Assembly (NCBI RefSeq): GCF_947489035.1
Contig: NZ_CANLCI010000005.1
Location: 62,001 to 126,000, forward strand
Source: an uncultured Ferrimonas sp.
Lineage (GTDB): Bacteria > Pseudomonadota > Gammaproteobacteria > Enterobacterales > Shewanellaceae
Direction of reading: 5' to 3'
Length of the DNA stretch: 64,000 nt
Positions 47,464-56,396 of this stretch are shown piece after piece. A model generated the notes under the pieces. The model was not told the origin of the DNA and made no database searches. It was given only the letters and a program-made list of their open reading frames with translations. The position numbers and the translations under genes are program-made. Position 1 is the stretch's first letter. Each line of letters opens with the position of its first letter.

Positions 47464-48873
47464 ATGTCTGTCGAAAACGTACTGCAACTCATTGAAGAAA
47501 ACGAAGTAAAGTTTGTTGATCTGCGCTTTACCGATACCAAGGGTAAAGAGCAACACGTCTCTATCCCGACCAATCAGATTGACGCTGACTTTTTTGAAGA
47601 AGGCAAAATGTTCGATGGCTCCTCTATCCAAGGTTGGAAAGGGATCAACGAGTCCGACATGATCCTGATGCCCGATGCCACCACCGCGGTACTGTGCCCA
47701 TTCACCGACGAAGCCACGTTAAACGTGCGTTGTGACATCATCGAGCCCGCCACCATGGAAGGCTACGACCGCGATCCGCGCTCCATCGCCAAGCGCGCCA
47801 AAGCCTTCATGCAGTCTACCGGCATCGCCGACGACGTCTTCTTCGGCCCAGAGCCAGAGTTCTTCCTGTTTGACGACGTGAAGTACAAAACCGACATGTC
47901 CGGTTCGATGTACTCCATCGACGCAGAAGAAGCCGCTTGGAACAGCGACAAGCATTACGAAGGCGGCAACAAAGGCCACCGCCCAGGCGTGAAAGGCGGT
48001 TACTTCCCAGTATCCCCTGTCGATTCCGCCCAAGACATCCGCTCGGCCATGTGCTTGGTATTGGAAGAGATGGGTCAGGTGGTTGAAGCCCACCACCACG
48101 AAGTGGCCACCGCCGGCCAGAACGAAATCGCTTGTCAGTTCAACAGCATTGTTGAAAAGGCCGATGAAATTCAGGTGATGAAGTACGTGATCCACAACGT
48201 TGCCCACGTTTACGGTAAGTCCGCCACCTTTATGCCTAAGCCCGTGGTTGGCGATAACGGCAGCGGCATGCACTGTCACCAGAGCCTAAGCAAAGACGGC
48301 GTTAACCTGTTTGCTGGCGATAAGTACGGCGGCCTGTCTGAAATGGCACTGCACTACATCGGTGGCATCATCAAGCACGCCCGCGCCATCAACGCCTTCG
48401 CTAACGCCTCAACCAACTCTTACAAGCGCTTGGTTCCTGGCTTCGAAGCCCCAGTGATGCTGGCTTACTCAGCCCGTAACCGCTCTGCTTCTATCCGCAT
48501 CCCAGTGGTACCAAACCCTAAGGGTCGCCGCATTGAAGTGCGCTTCCCTGATCCAACCGCCAACCCATACTTGGCGTTCTCGGCCATGCTGATGGCCGGC
48601 CTTGACGGCATTCAGAACAAGATCCACCCGGGCGAAGCGATGGACAAAGACTTGTACGACTTGCCTGCCGAAGAAGCCGCCGAGATCCCAACCGTGGCCG
48701 CCAGCTTAGAGCAGGCACTGGATTGTTTGGATGCTGACCGCGAATTCTTACTGGCCGGTGGCGTCTTCTCCAACGACTTTATCGATTCCTACATCGAGCT
48801 GAAAAACGCTGAAATCGAGCGGTTGAACATGACCACTCACCCGGTAGAGTTCGAAATGTACTACAGCGTCTAA
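47464..48873 (+). CDS. glnA: Glutamine synthetase type I
   Basis: Joins ammonia to glutamate with ATP; central to nitrogen assimilation. Family motifs: [53 protein letters not shown]. Tyr398 in [11 protein letters not shown] is the adenylylation site (Tyr397 after removal of Met), so regulation by GlnE adenylylation is expected. The ATG at 47464 with GGAGG is chosen (469 residues); a frame start 7 codons earlier overlaps that Shine-Dalgarno. Transcription from the sigma-54 promoter is controlled by NtrC encoded downstream. Confidence 0.98.
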   Translation: MSVENVLQLIEENEVKFVDLRFTDTKGKEQHVSIPTNQIDADFFEEGKMFDGSSIQGWKGINESDMILMPDATTAVLCPFTDEATLNVRCDIIEPATMEGYDRDPRSIAKRAKAFMQSTGIADDVFFGPEPEFFLFDDVKYKTDMSGSMYSIDAEEAAWNSDKHYEGGNKGHRPGVKGGYFPVSPVDSAQDIRSAMCLVLEEMGQVVEAHHHEVATAGQNEIACQFNSIVEKADEIQVMKYVIHNVAHVYGKSATFMPKPVVGDNGSGMHCHQSLSKDGVNLFAGDKYGGLSEMALHYIGGIIKHARAINAFANASTNSYKRLVPGFEAPVMLAYSARNRSASIRIPVVPNPKGRRIEVRFPDPTANPYLAFSAMLMAGLDGIQNKIHPGEAMDKDLYDLPAEEAAEIPTVAASLEQALDCLDADREFLLAGGVFSNDFIDSYIELKNAEIERLNMTTHPVEFEMYYSV

Positions 48874-48941
48874 AGGCGCCAACTGAGTTAACGAAACGCT
48901 CTGTACCCTTAATAAAAACAAAAACATAAGAGCAACTTTGG

Positions 48942-48974
48942 AAAACCCACTCCTAATTGAGTGGGTTTTTTTTG
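48942..48974 (+). terminator. glnA terminator
   Basis: Stem AAAACCCACTC (48942-48952) and GAGTGGGTTTT (48959-48969), loop of six, followed by a run of Ts. Confidence 0.93.
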
Positions 48975-49022
48975 ACCATTAAAACCACTACACTGAAGGT
49001 TCATCTTTGATTGGAGCCTGCC

Positions 49023-49553
49023 ATGCGGCCACTGTTGCTACTTCTACTGTTGGCCCTACCCGCCAGCGCCGAGATCTACAAATGGGTTGATGCCAATGGC
49101 AAGGTGCATTACTCCGACAAACCGGTCAGCGGAGCCGAAGCCGTGGTGCCGAAAGAGTCCAGCACCGTCAGTCTTCCCGCCCGCAACCATCCACCAGCCC
49201 CACCGCGGCAAGATCCCATCCGCCAGCCCTACCAGATCGATTTCAGCGCCCCCAGTGATAACGCCACCGTACGCAATAACAGTGGCCAGTTAGCGCTGAC
49301 CATTGCCCTAGAGCCCGAGCTCGCCCGCCAGCACAAGGTGCAACTGCTGCTGGACGGTAAGCCGGTACGCACCCTTGGCAGTGGCGGCAGTTTCGCCTTG
49401 GATAACCTCGATCGCGGCGAACATCAGCTGCAAGCGCAGGTGATCGACAAAAACGGCAAAGTCCTTGCATCCAGTCCGAGCAGGACGGTTTTTTTGCATC
49501 GCCATTCGCAGCTGTTTCCTACTGGGCCGCAGCCTAGCGGCTCCATTCAGTAG
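49023..49553 (+). CDS. DUF4124-domain secreted protein
   Basis: Exported protein of 176 residues. The signal peptide MRPLLLLLLLALPASA is followed directly by EIYKWVDANGKVHYSDKP, the DUF4124 signature, a Pro-rich linker and a C-terminal beta-rich domain (VQLLLDGKPVRTLGSGGSF, then NLDRGEHQLQAQVIDKNG) resembling an immunoglobulin-like fold. Function unknown; proteins of this kind are commonly found between glnA and glnL in this group. GGAG 7 bases before the ATG at 49023 supports this start over a TTG at 49011. Confidence 0.87.
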   Translation: MRPLLLLLLLALPASAEIYKWVDANGKVHYSDKPVSGAEAVVPKESSTVSLPARNHPPAPPRQDPIRQPYQIDFSAPSDNATVRNNSGQLALTIALEPELARQHKVQLLLDGKPVRTLGSGGSFALDNLDRGEHQLQAQVIDKNGKVLASSPSRTVFLHRHSQLFPTGPQPSGSIQ

Positions 49554-49572
49554 ATCCAACCGGATCGGTCAT

Positions 49573-49589
49573 TGCACCAAACTGGTGCA
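49573..49589. promoter_or_regulatory. NtrC-binding site upstream of glnL
   Basis: TGCACC-AAACT-GGTGCA, perfect match to the consensus palindrome, with a half-site (GGTGCAC) at 49600-49606. In enterics NtrC binds here to repress basal glnLG transcription. Confidence 0.85.
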
Positions 49590-49652
49590 ATGTCTATGGT
49601 GGTGCACTAACGCAATGATTGGGCTGCGTCAGCCCGTTGTAAGGACACCAGC

Positions 49653-50699
49653 ATGGAACTCTCTGCGCCCATCGTCGATCATCTTGCCACCGCGGTATTG
49701 ATGCTCGATCCCAGTCGCCAAGTGGCCTACGCCAACAGCGCCGCCGAACAGCTGTTTGGCTTGGGGCAGCGGCGCATGCGTGGCTGCACCTTAAGCGAGC
49801 TTTATCAGCATCTGTCGGTTGATGCCCACACCCTCAACAGCGCCTTAGGCAGCAATCAGCTGCAAACCTTGTACGCGCTGGCATTGGCCACCCACGACGG
49901 TCAACACCACACCATCGATCTCAGCATCAGTCCGCTGCCGCAACAGCAGATCTTGATTGAAGCCCGTGCCATTGATCAGCAGCAACGGATCAGCGAAGAG
50001 CTGCAGCAGTACGCCCAACACCATGCGGCGCAACTGCTGGTGCGCGGCCTGGCCCACGAGATCAAAAACCCACTGGGCGGCCTGCGTGGCGCAGCGCAGC
50101 TGTTGCAGATGGAGCTGCAAGACAACGAACTGACCGAGTTCACCCAGATCATCATTGAGCAAGCGGATCGGCTGCGTAATTTGGTCGATCGGCTGCTGGG
50201 GCCGCAGTATCCGGGGCAGTGGCAGCTGGGCAACGTGCACCGCCTGTTAGAATCCAGCAGCCAATTGTGCCAACTCGAAAGCCACGGCCAGATCGAGATT
50301 GAGCGCGATTACGATCCCTCCATCCCCGATTTTTTGATGGATCCCGCCCAGCTGGAACAAGCCCTGCTGAACATCATGCGTAACGGCTGCCAAGCGATGC
50401 AACAACAGGGCACGCTGCGGTTACGCAGCCGCAGCCACGGTGCCATGACCATCGCTGGCACTCGCCACCGCCAAGTGGTAGCGCTGTCGATTCGCGACAG
50501 CGGCCCCGGCATCGCCCGCGAGATCCGCGACACCCTGTTCTACCCGATGGTGACCGACAAAGCCGACGGCAGCGGGCTGGGGCTGTCCATCGCCCAGAAC
50601 ATCGTCAGCCAGCATCAAGGTCGGATCGACGTTGATAGCTGGCCCGGCCACACCGAATTTACCCTCTATCTGCCGCTGCGATTTAAGGAGAGCCTGTGA
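49653..50699 (+). CDS. glnL: Nitrogen regulation sensor histidine kinase NtrB
   Basis: Cytoplasmic histidine kinase/phosphatase that reads PII (GlnB) and phosphorylates NtrC under nitrogen limitation. A PAS domain (about 1-105) precedes the dimerisation and phosphoacceptor helix with His135 in RGLAHEIKNPLGGLRGA, then HATPase motifs NIMRNGCQAM, RDSGPGI and GSGLGLSIAQNIV. 348 residues is standard, with no membrane segment. Its stop overlaps the glnG start by 4 bases. Confidence 0.96.
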   Translation: MELSAPIVDHLATAVLMLDPSRQVAYANSAAEQLFGLGQRRMRGCTLSELYQHLSVDAHTLNSALGSNQLQTLYALALATHDGQHHTIDLSISPLPQQQILIEARAIDQQQRISEELQQYAQHHAAQLLVRGLAHEIKNPLGGLRGAAQLLQMELQDNELTEFTQIIIEQADRLRNLVDRLLGPQYPGQWQLGNVHRLLESSSQLCQLESHGQIEIERDYDPSIPDFLMDPAQLEQALLNIMRNGCQAMQQQGTLRLRSRSHGAMTIAGTRHRQVVALSIRDSGPGIAREIRDTLFYPMVTDKADGSGLGLSIAQNIVSQHQGRIDVDSWPGHTEFTLYLPLRFKESL

Positions 50700-52108
50700 G
50701 CGAACAAGTTTGGATCCTCGACGACGACAGCTCCATTCGCTGGGTGCTCGAGCGCGCCTTAAAACGCGCCGAGATCAGCAGCGCCAGTTTCGCCTCTGCC
50801 GATTCCTTAAGCGAGGCGCTGCTGAGCGCCCAACCCCAGGCGATCATCTCGGACATCCGCATGCCCGGCACCGATGGCTTAACGCTGCTGCAGCGGATCA
50901 AGCAAACCCAACCGGAACTGCCGGTGATCATCATGACCGCCCACTCCGACTTAGACAGTGCCGTAGGCGCCTACCAAGCCGGGGCCTTTGAATACCTGCC
51001 TAAACCGTTTGATATTGATGAAGCCCTGACGCTGATCCGCCGCGCCCTAGAGCACAGCTTGGCGCGCCAGCCCGCCAAGCGCGTTAAACAAGCGCCATTG
51101 CCCGAGATCATCGGTGAAGCGCCCGCGATGCAAGAGGTGTTTCGCGCCATCGGCCGCTTAGCGCGCTCCTCCATCAGCGTGTTGATCAACGGCCAATCCG
51201 GCACCGGTAAAGAGTTGGTCGCCAGCGCTCTGCACAAACACAGCCCGCGGGCGGCGCACCCGTTTGTGGCGCTGAACATGGCCGCCATCCCCAAAGATCT
51301 GATCGAATCCGAACTGTTTGGCCATGAAAAAGGCGCCTTTACCGGCGCCGGTGGCCAGCGCACCGGCCGCTTCGAGCAAGCCAATGGCGGCACTCTATTC
51401 TTAGATGAGATCGGCGACATGCCGCTGGACGTGCAAACTCGGTTGTTGCGGGTGTTGGCCGATGGCCAGTTTTATCGGGTTGGCGGCCACGCGCCGGTCA
51501 AGGTGGATGTACGCATCGTCGCCGCTACCCACCAAGATCTGGAAAGCCGGGTCAAACAGGGGCAGTTTCGTGAGGATCTGTTCCATCGCCTTAACGTCAT
51601 CCGCGTGCAGCTGCCGCCACTGTGTGAACGCAGCGAAGACATTCCGGCGCTGGCGCTGCACTTCTTACGCAGCGCCGCCAAAGAGCTGGGCGGCGAGCCC
51701 AAGCGGATAAGTAACGACGCCATGCAGGTGTTGCAGTGCTTTAGCTGGCCCGGCAACGTCCGTCAGTTGGAGAACGCCTGTCGTTGGATGACGGTGATGG
51801 CGTCGGGGCAGGAGATCTTGCCGCAAGATTTGCCACCGGACATTGAGGTTACCTCCGCCAGCCCCAGTGCCAGTCCCCATGGCAACGCGCCTTTGCCGTG
51901 GACCGACGAACTGGCCAGCTGGCTTGAATCAACGTTGGCCAATGGCGACTCCAATGTGCTCAAGCAGGCGCTGCCCGCCTTTGAACGCACCATGCTCACC
52001 GTGGCCCTACGCCACAGTGGCGGCCACAAGCAAGACGCCGCCAAGCTGCTGGGCTGGGGTCGCAACACCTTAACCCGCAAACTCAAAGAGCTCGACATGG
52101 ATGCATAA
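50696..52108 (+). CDS. glnG: Nitrogen regulation response regulator NtrC
   Basis: Sigma-54 enhancer-binding activator of nitrogen-limitation genes. Receiver domain with phosphoacceptor Asp53 ([12 protein letters not shown]), AAA+ domain with Walker A GQSGTGKE, the sigma-54-contacting loop [13 protein letters not shown], Walker [12 protein letters not shown], and a C-terminal Fis-type helix-turn-helix ([17 protein letters not shown]). 470 residues is normal. The GTG start at 50696 overlaps glnL. Sites for this protein are visible upstream of glnA and glnL. Confidence 0.97.
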   Translation: MSEQVWILDDDSSIRWVLERALKRAEISSASFASADSLSEALLSAQPQAIISDIRMPGTDGLTLLQRIKQTQPELPVIIMTAHSDLDSAVGAYQAGAFEYLPKPFDIDEALTLIRRALEHSLARQPAKRVKQAPLPEIIGEAPAMQEVFRAIGRLARSSISVLINGQSGTGKELVASALHKHSPRAAHPFVALNMAAIPKDLIESELFGHEKGAFTGAGGQRTGRFEQANGGTLFLDEIGDMPLDVQTRLLRVLADGQFYRVGGHAPVKVDVRIVAATHQDLESRVKQGQFREDLFHRLNVIRVQLPPLCERSEDIPALALHFLRSAAKELGGEPKRISNDAMQVLQCFSWPGNVRQLENACRWMTVMASGQEILPQDLPPDIEVTSASPSASPHGNAPLPWTDELASWLESTLANGDSNVLKQALPAFERTMLTVALRHSGGHKQDAAKLLGWGRNTLTRKLKELDMDA

Positions 52109-52664
52109 CCATTCAATTAACCTGCCCAAACGCAGGATGCAGTCACTGCTCATTGCAGTGCTGCGTTAAGATCACAAATCCCTGCCGCTGCTTTTGTTTG
52201 CTTGGCCACAGCAGCGGCAAATCTCAGCTTGCGGTCACATTTGGACAAAATGACCCAAACCATCAGGCATCGTTTCCATCGATTAGGGCAACTGATTGAA
52301 CCGATAAGCCAAAACCTCCAATCACTCCCTTAGGGCAACAGAAGCAGTGGCAAAAAACCGCAAATAGCCCCAAATAGTCGCAAAGTGGACTAAATAACCC
52401 GCGTCAAAATAACGATTTACCAACAAAGCCACCACGGCTCCATTGCAGCACCACCACCAATTCACCCCGCAACTTGATCCAGATCAAGTTTGGCGTTTCT
52501 TTACCGCCCTACCCCAACAAAAACCGATCTAGATCACTTTTCATCCCCTATGGCCGTGGACAATGCGGGTAATCCCTCCATTTCTGGATGGTTAATCAGC
52601 AGTTTATTTATGCACATTTTTGCATAACTGAACGTTCGAACTCGGGTATCCCCAAGGAGATACG
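52109..52664. promoter_or_regulatory. Formate dehydrogenase operon control region
   Basis: 556 bases without a gene. Two hairpins after glnG (52139-52164; 52183-52219, stem TGCCGCTGC/GCAGCGGCA), neither with a U tract; an FNR/EtrA-type box at 52474-52487, a weaker one at 52524-52537, and a 7-bp inverted repeat (52608-52627). The Shine-Dalgarno AAGGAG just before 52665 is strong. Confidence 0.65.
52474..52487. promoter_or_regulatory. FNR/EtrA-type anaerobic regulator box
   Basis: TTGAT-CCAG-ATCAA, a perfect match to the FNR consensus TTGAT-N4-ATCAA, extended by AC and GT to a larger palindrome. A weaker copy, CCGAT-CTAG-ATCAC, lies at 52524-52537. It lies about 180 bases before the first formate dehydrogenase operon gene. 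Confidence 0.75.
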
Positions 52665-52859
52665 ATGAAATCCAATTCCCCTGCGCGTGATCGTCGCGAT
52701 CTGTTGAAGCTGCTGGTCAGCGCACCGATCGCCGCCACTGCCGTCGCTGCGGCACCAGCCCAAGCGAAAGTCGCCGCGCCTAGCGCCGCTGACCAATCCG
52801 CAAACTACCGCGAAACCGACCACGTACGTCGCTACTACGCGACCCTACGCGGCCAATAA
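52665..52859 (+). CDS. Formate dehydrogenase region Tat-targeted small protein
   Basis: 64-residue protein with a twin-arginine signal (DRRDLLKLLVSAPIAATAVA) and a short mature part (VAAPSAADQSANYRETDHVR, then RYYATLRGQ). It matches in type and position the small Tat-targeted proteins found just upstream of formate dehydrogenase alpha genes; role unknown, perhaps maturation or export. 15 bases before the alpha subunit gene. Confidence 0.87.
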   Translation: MKSNSPARDRRDLLKLLVSAPIAATAVAAAPAQAKVAAPSAADQSANYRETDHVRRYYATLRGQ

Positions 52860-52874
52860 CGGAGTAATCACGCG

Positions 52875-55739
52875 ATGAAATTAACTCGTAAGACGACCGC
52901 TGCCACCGCAACCGGTTTAGGCTTAAACCGTCGTCAGTTTCTGAAAAATGCAGGTGTAACCACGGGCGGCATCGCTGCTGCTTCGATGCTGGGCACCGGC
53001 ATGATCAAAAAAGCCAACGCCTCTACCACCGTAGACGCGAACGCCCCTATCGAAGTAAAACGCACCATCTGTAGCGCCTGTGCTGTGGGTTGTGGTGTTT
53101 ACGCTGAAGTCCAAAACGGTGTTTGGACTGGACAAGAGCCGGCCTTCGACCATCCCTTCAACCGTGGCGGACACTGTGCAAAAGGTGCCGCGCTACGAGA
53201 GCATGGCCACTCAACCAAACGCGTTAAATACCCAATGAAGCTGGAAGGCGGCAAATGGAAGAAGCTCTCTTGGGAGCAAGCCATTAGCGAAGTGGGCGAT
53301 CAGATGCTGAAAATCCGTGAAGAGTCAGGCCCAGACGCCTTGTACTTCATGGGCTCAGCTAAGTTCTCCAACGAAGGCTGTTACATGTACCGCAAATTTG
53401 CGGCCATGTGGGGCACCAACAACGTCGATCACTCCGCGCGGATCTGTCACTCCACCACCGTTGCTGGCGTAGCCAACACCTGGGGTTACGGCGCGATGAC
53501 CAACTCGTTTAACGACATCCGTCACGCCAACGCGATCTTCTTTATCGGCTCTAACCCAGCCGAAGCGCACCCGGTGGCCATGCAGCACATCCTGACGGCC
53601 AAAGAGCGCAACAACGCCAAGATCATCGTGGTTGACCCGCGTTTCTCTCGCACCGCAGCGCACAGCGATCTGCACGCAGGCATTCGCCCAGGCACCGACA
53701 TTCCGTTTATTTACGGCATGTTGAACGTGATCTTTGAAAACAACTGGCAAGATCAAACCTTCATCGACCAACGCGTTTGGGGCATGGAAGACATCGCCAA
53801 AGAAGCCGCTAAGTGGCCTCTGGCTGAAGCGGCACAGGTGTGTGGCGTTGAAGAAGAAGTGATTTTCCAAGCCGCTAAGCTGATGGCGGATAACCGTCCG
53901 GGTTCTGTGGTTTGGTGTATGGGTGGTACTCAGCACACCGTGGGTAACGCCAACACCCGTGCTTACTGTTTGCTGCAGCTGGCGCTGGGCAACATGGGCA
54001 AAGTGGGCGGCGGTACCAACATCTTCCGTGGCCACGATAACGTACAGGGCGCCACCGATTTGGGCCTGCTGTTCGATACCCTGCCAGGTTACTACGGCCT
54101 GTCTACCGGTGCGTGGAAGCACTGGAGCCACGTCTGGGATCTGGACAAGAGCTGGGTTGATGGCCGTTTCGACCAAGGTGAATACCTGGGTAAGAAGCCG
54201 CAAACCACCCCGGGTCTGCCATGTTCTCGTTGGCACGATGGCGTACTGGAAGACAAAACCAAATTGGGTCAGCGCGACAACGTGCGCATGGCGTTCTTCT
54301 GGGGTCAGTCAGTAAACACCGAAACCCGTCAGCGCGACGTCCGTGATGCGTTGGATAAGATGGACACCGTCGTGGTGGTTGATCCTTACCCAACCATGGC
54401 CGGCGTAATGCACCGTCGTAAAGACGGCGTTTACCTGCTGCCAGCCTGTACTCAGTTTGAAGCCAAAGGTTCGGTAACTAACTCTGGTCGTTCTGCTCAG
54501 TGGCGTCATCAAGTGATTGAGCCGCTGTTCGAATCTAAGAACGACATGGAGATCATGTACCTGCTGGCCAAGAAGCTGGGCTTTGCCGAGCAGTTCACCA
54601 AGCGCATTAAAGTTGAAGGCAACATGCCTAACGTCGAAGACGTTACCCGCGAAATTAACCGCGGCATGTGGACCATCGGTATGTCCGGTCAGGGTCCAGA
54701 GCGCATCAAGATGCACACGGACAACTGGGGCACCTTTAACATCGACAACCTGCAAGCCCCGGGCGGCCCAGCTAAGGGTGAGACCTACGGTCTGCCTTGG
54801 CCTTGTTGGGGTACCCCAGAGCAGAAGCACCCAGGCACTCACATCCTGTACAACACCAGCGAACACGTACTGCAAGGTGGCGGTAACTTCCGCGCTCGTT
54901 TCGGGGTGGAACGCAACGGTGAAAACCTGCTGGCTGAAGGCTCTGCGCCAGTGGGCAACGAGTTGGGTGATGGTCACCCAGAATTCACCGCCGCCATGCT
55001 GAAGCAACTGGGCTGGTGGGACGAGCTGACCGAAGCAGAAAAAGCCGAAGCCGATGGCAAAAACTGGAAGACCGATTTGTCTGGCGGTATCCACCGCGTG
55101 GCAATGAAGCACGGTTGTGTGCCTTACGGTAACGCCAAAGCCCGTTGTAAGGTGTGGACCTTCCCAGATCCAATGCCAGTACACCGCGAGCCGCTGTACA
55201 CCCCACGTCGTGACTTGATCGCCAAGTACCCAACCTACAACGACATGCAAGTACATCGTCTGCCGACCCTGTACAAGTCGATTCAAGACAAGGTGATTGC
55301 CGACGACTTGGATAAGAAGTACCCACTGGCGCTGACCTCTGGTCGTCTGGTTGAGTACGAAGGTGGCGGTGAAGAATCTCGTTCTAACCCGTGGTTGGCC
55401 GAGCTGCAGCAGGAGATGTTCGTTGAGATCAACCCTGCCGATGCCGCTGATCGCGCCTTGCAAGATGGCGACACCGTATGGCTGACCGGCGCTGAAGGCG
55501 GCCGCATCAAAGTGAAAGCGATGGTTACCCCACGGGTTAAGCCAGGCGTAACTTGGATGCCTTACCACTTCGCCGGTGTGATGCACGGCGCCGATCTGGA
55601 TTACCCAGAGTCTGGCGGCATCAGCACCAAGCCGTACATTGTTGGCGAATCCGCTAACACCGCTCTGACCTACGGTTACGACCCGATCACGCAGATGCAA
55701 GAGACCAAATCGTCTCTGTGTCAGATCGTAAAAGCGTAA
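52875..55739 (+). CDS. Formate dehydrogenase alpha subunit (molybdopterin, Cys form)
   Basis: Periplasmic catalytic subunit that oxidises formate to CO2 with a bis-molybdopterin cofactor. Tat signal NRRQFLKNAG (R19-R20); a [4Fe-4S] ligand set C66-C69-C73-C101; catalytic residue at codon 191 is TGT (Cys) in ARICHSTTVAG, where Escherichia coli FdnG has selenocysteine (TGA). Full molybdopterin oxidoreductase domains follow, and the C-terminal dinucleotide-binding part starts near 820 (PLALTSGRLVEYEGGG). 954 residues. Cofactor comes from the Moa pathway; moaA lies 7 kb downstream. Part of an operon with the beta and gamma genes. Confidence 0.95.
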   Translation: MKLTRKTTAATATGLGLNRRQFLKNAGVTTGGIAAASMLGTGMIKKANASTTVDANAPIEVKRTICSACAVGCGVYAEVQNGVWTGQEPAFDHPFNRGGHCAKGAALREHGHSTKRVKYPMKLEGGKWKKLSWEQAISEVGDQMLKIREESGPDALYFMGSAKFSNEGCYMYRKFAAMWGTNNVDHSARICHSTTVAGVANTWGYGAMTNSFNDIRHANAIFFIGSNPAEAHPVAMQHILTAKERNNAKIIVVDPRFSRTAAHSDLHAGIRPGTDIPFIYGMLNVIFENNWQDQTFIDQRVWGMEDIAKEAAKWPLAEAAQVCGVEEEVIFQAAKLMADNRPGSVVWCMGGTQHTVGNANTRAYCLLQLALGNMGKVGGGTNIFRGHDNVQGATDLGLLFDTLPGYYGLSTGAWKHWSHVWDLDKSWVDGRFDQGEYLGKKPQTTPGLPCSRWHDGVLEDKTKLGQRDNVRMAFFWGQSVNTETRQRDVRDALDKMDTVVVVDPYPTMAGVMHRRKDGVYLLPACTQFEAKGSVTNSGRSAQWRHQVIEPLFESKNDMEIMYLLAKKLGFAEQFTKRIKVEGNMPNVEDVTREINRGMWTIGMSGQGPERIKMHTDNWGTFNIDNLQAPGGPAKGETYGLPWPCWGTPEQKHPGTHILYNTSEHVLQGGGNFRARFGVERNGENLLAEGSAPVGNELGDGHPEFTAAMLKQLGWWDELTEAEKAEADGKNWKTDLSGGIHRVAMKHGCVPYGNAKARCKVWTFPDPMPVHREPLYTPRRDLIAKYPTYNDMQVHRLPTLYKSIQDKVIADDLDKKYPLALTSGRLVEYEGGGEESRSNPWLAELQQEMFVEINPADAADRALQDGDTVWLTGAEGGRIKVKAMVTPRVKPGVTWMPYHFAGVMHGADLDYPESGGISTKPYIVGESANTALTYGYDPITQMQETKSSLCQIVKA

Positions 55740-55761
55740 GGTTCACTAGGAGATAAGCCCA

Positions 55762-56337
55762 ATGGCTACCATGAAATTTATGTGTGACACCAAGCGCTGC
55801 ATCGAGTGCAACGGCTGTGTTACCGCTTGTAAGAACGAAAACGACTCCGCACTGGAGTGGGGCATTCAGCGTCGTCGCGTTGTCACCATCAACGACGGTC
55901 AACCAGGCGAAGCGTCCATCTCTGTGGCGTGCATGCACTGCAGCGATGCGCCTTGTATGCAGGTGTGTCCGGCCAACGTATTCAGCAAAACCGAAGACGG
56001 CATCGTTCAGCACGATAAGTCCCGTTGCATCGGTTGTGGTTACTGCTTGTACGCCTGCCCATTTGGCGCGCCGCAGTTCCCGAAACAGTCTGCGTTTGGC
56101 TCTAAAGGCAAGATGGACAAGTGCACCTTCTGTGCCGGTGGCCCGAACACCGAAGCGGGCTCTGCTGAAGAGAAAGCCCAATACGGTGCTAACCGTCTGG
56201 CGGAAGGCAAACTGCCAATGTGTGCCGAATTGTGTTCTACCAAAGCACTGCTGGCCGGTGATGCAGGCATGGTGTCTGACATCTACCGCGAGCGTGTTGT
56301 TGGCCGTGGCCACAAGAACGCCGGTTGGTCTAAGTAA
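55762..56337 (+). CDS. Formate dehydrogenase iron-sulfur (beta) subunit
   Basis: Electron-transfer subunit with four [4Fe-4S] clusters of ferredoxin type: CIECNGCVTACKNEND, CMHCSDAPCMQVCPANV, CIGCGYCLYACPFGAP and CTFCAGG...CAELC. 191 residues, without a signal peptide, so it is probably exported with the alpha subunit by the Tat route. AGGAG precedes the ATG. Shorter than Escherichia coli FdnH, lacking its C-terminal membrane anchor. Confidence 0.94.
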   Translation: MATMKFMCDTKRCIECNGCVTACKNENDSALEWGIQRRRVVTINDGQPGEASISVACMHCSDAPCMQVCPANVFSKTEDGIVQHDKSRCIGCGYCLYACPFGAPQFPKQSAFGSKGKMDKCTFCAGGPNTEAGSAEEKAQYGANRLAEGKLPMCAELCSTKALLAGDAGMVSDIYRERVVGRGHKNAGWSK

Positions 56338-56355
56338 GGCTCATTGATGCTATTC

Positions 56356-56378
56356 CGGGCTCACCCTAGGTGAGCCCG
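56356..56378 (+). promoter_or_regulatory. Intercistronic hairpin between beta and gamma genes
   Basis: 10-bp stem CGGGCTCACC (56356-56365) and GGTGAGCCCG (56369-56378), 3-base loop, no T run. Probably mRNA stabilisation or partial attenuation to adjust subunit levels rather than full termination. Confidence 0.6.
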
Positions 56379-56396
56379 CTCTAATGGAGCAATACC

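Noticed and set aside
53445..53447. Possible selenocysteine codon in formate dehydrogenase
   Set aside because: The codon is TGT (Cys); there is no in-frame TGA in the gene, so no selenocysteine insertion is involved.
54309..55700. 463-codon open frame on the minus strand inside the formate dehydrogenase alpha gene
   Set aside because: It is fully antisense to a strongly recognised protein, has no domain character, and is explained by codon bias of the GC-rich sense strand.
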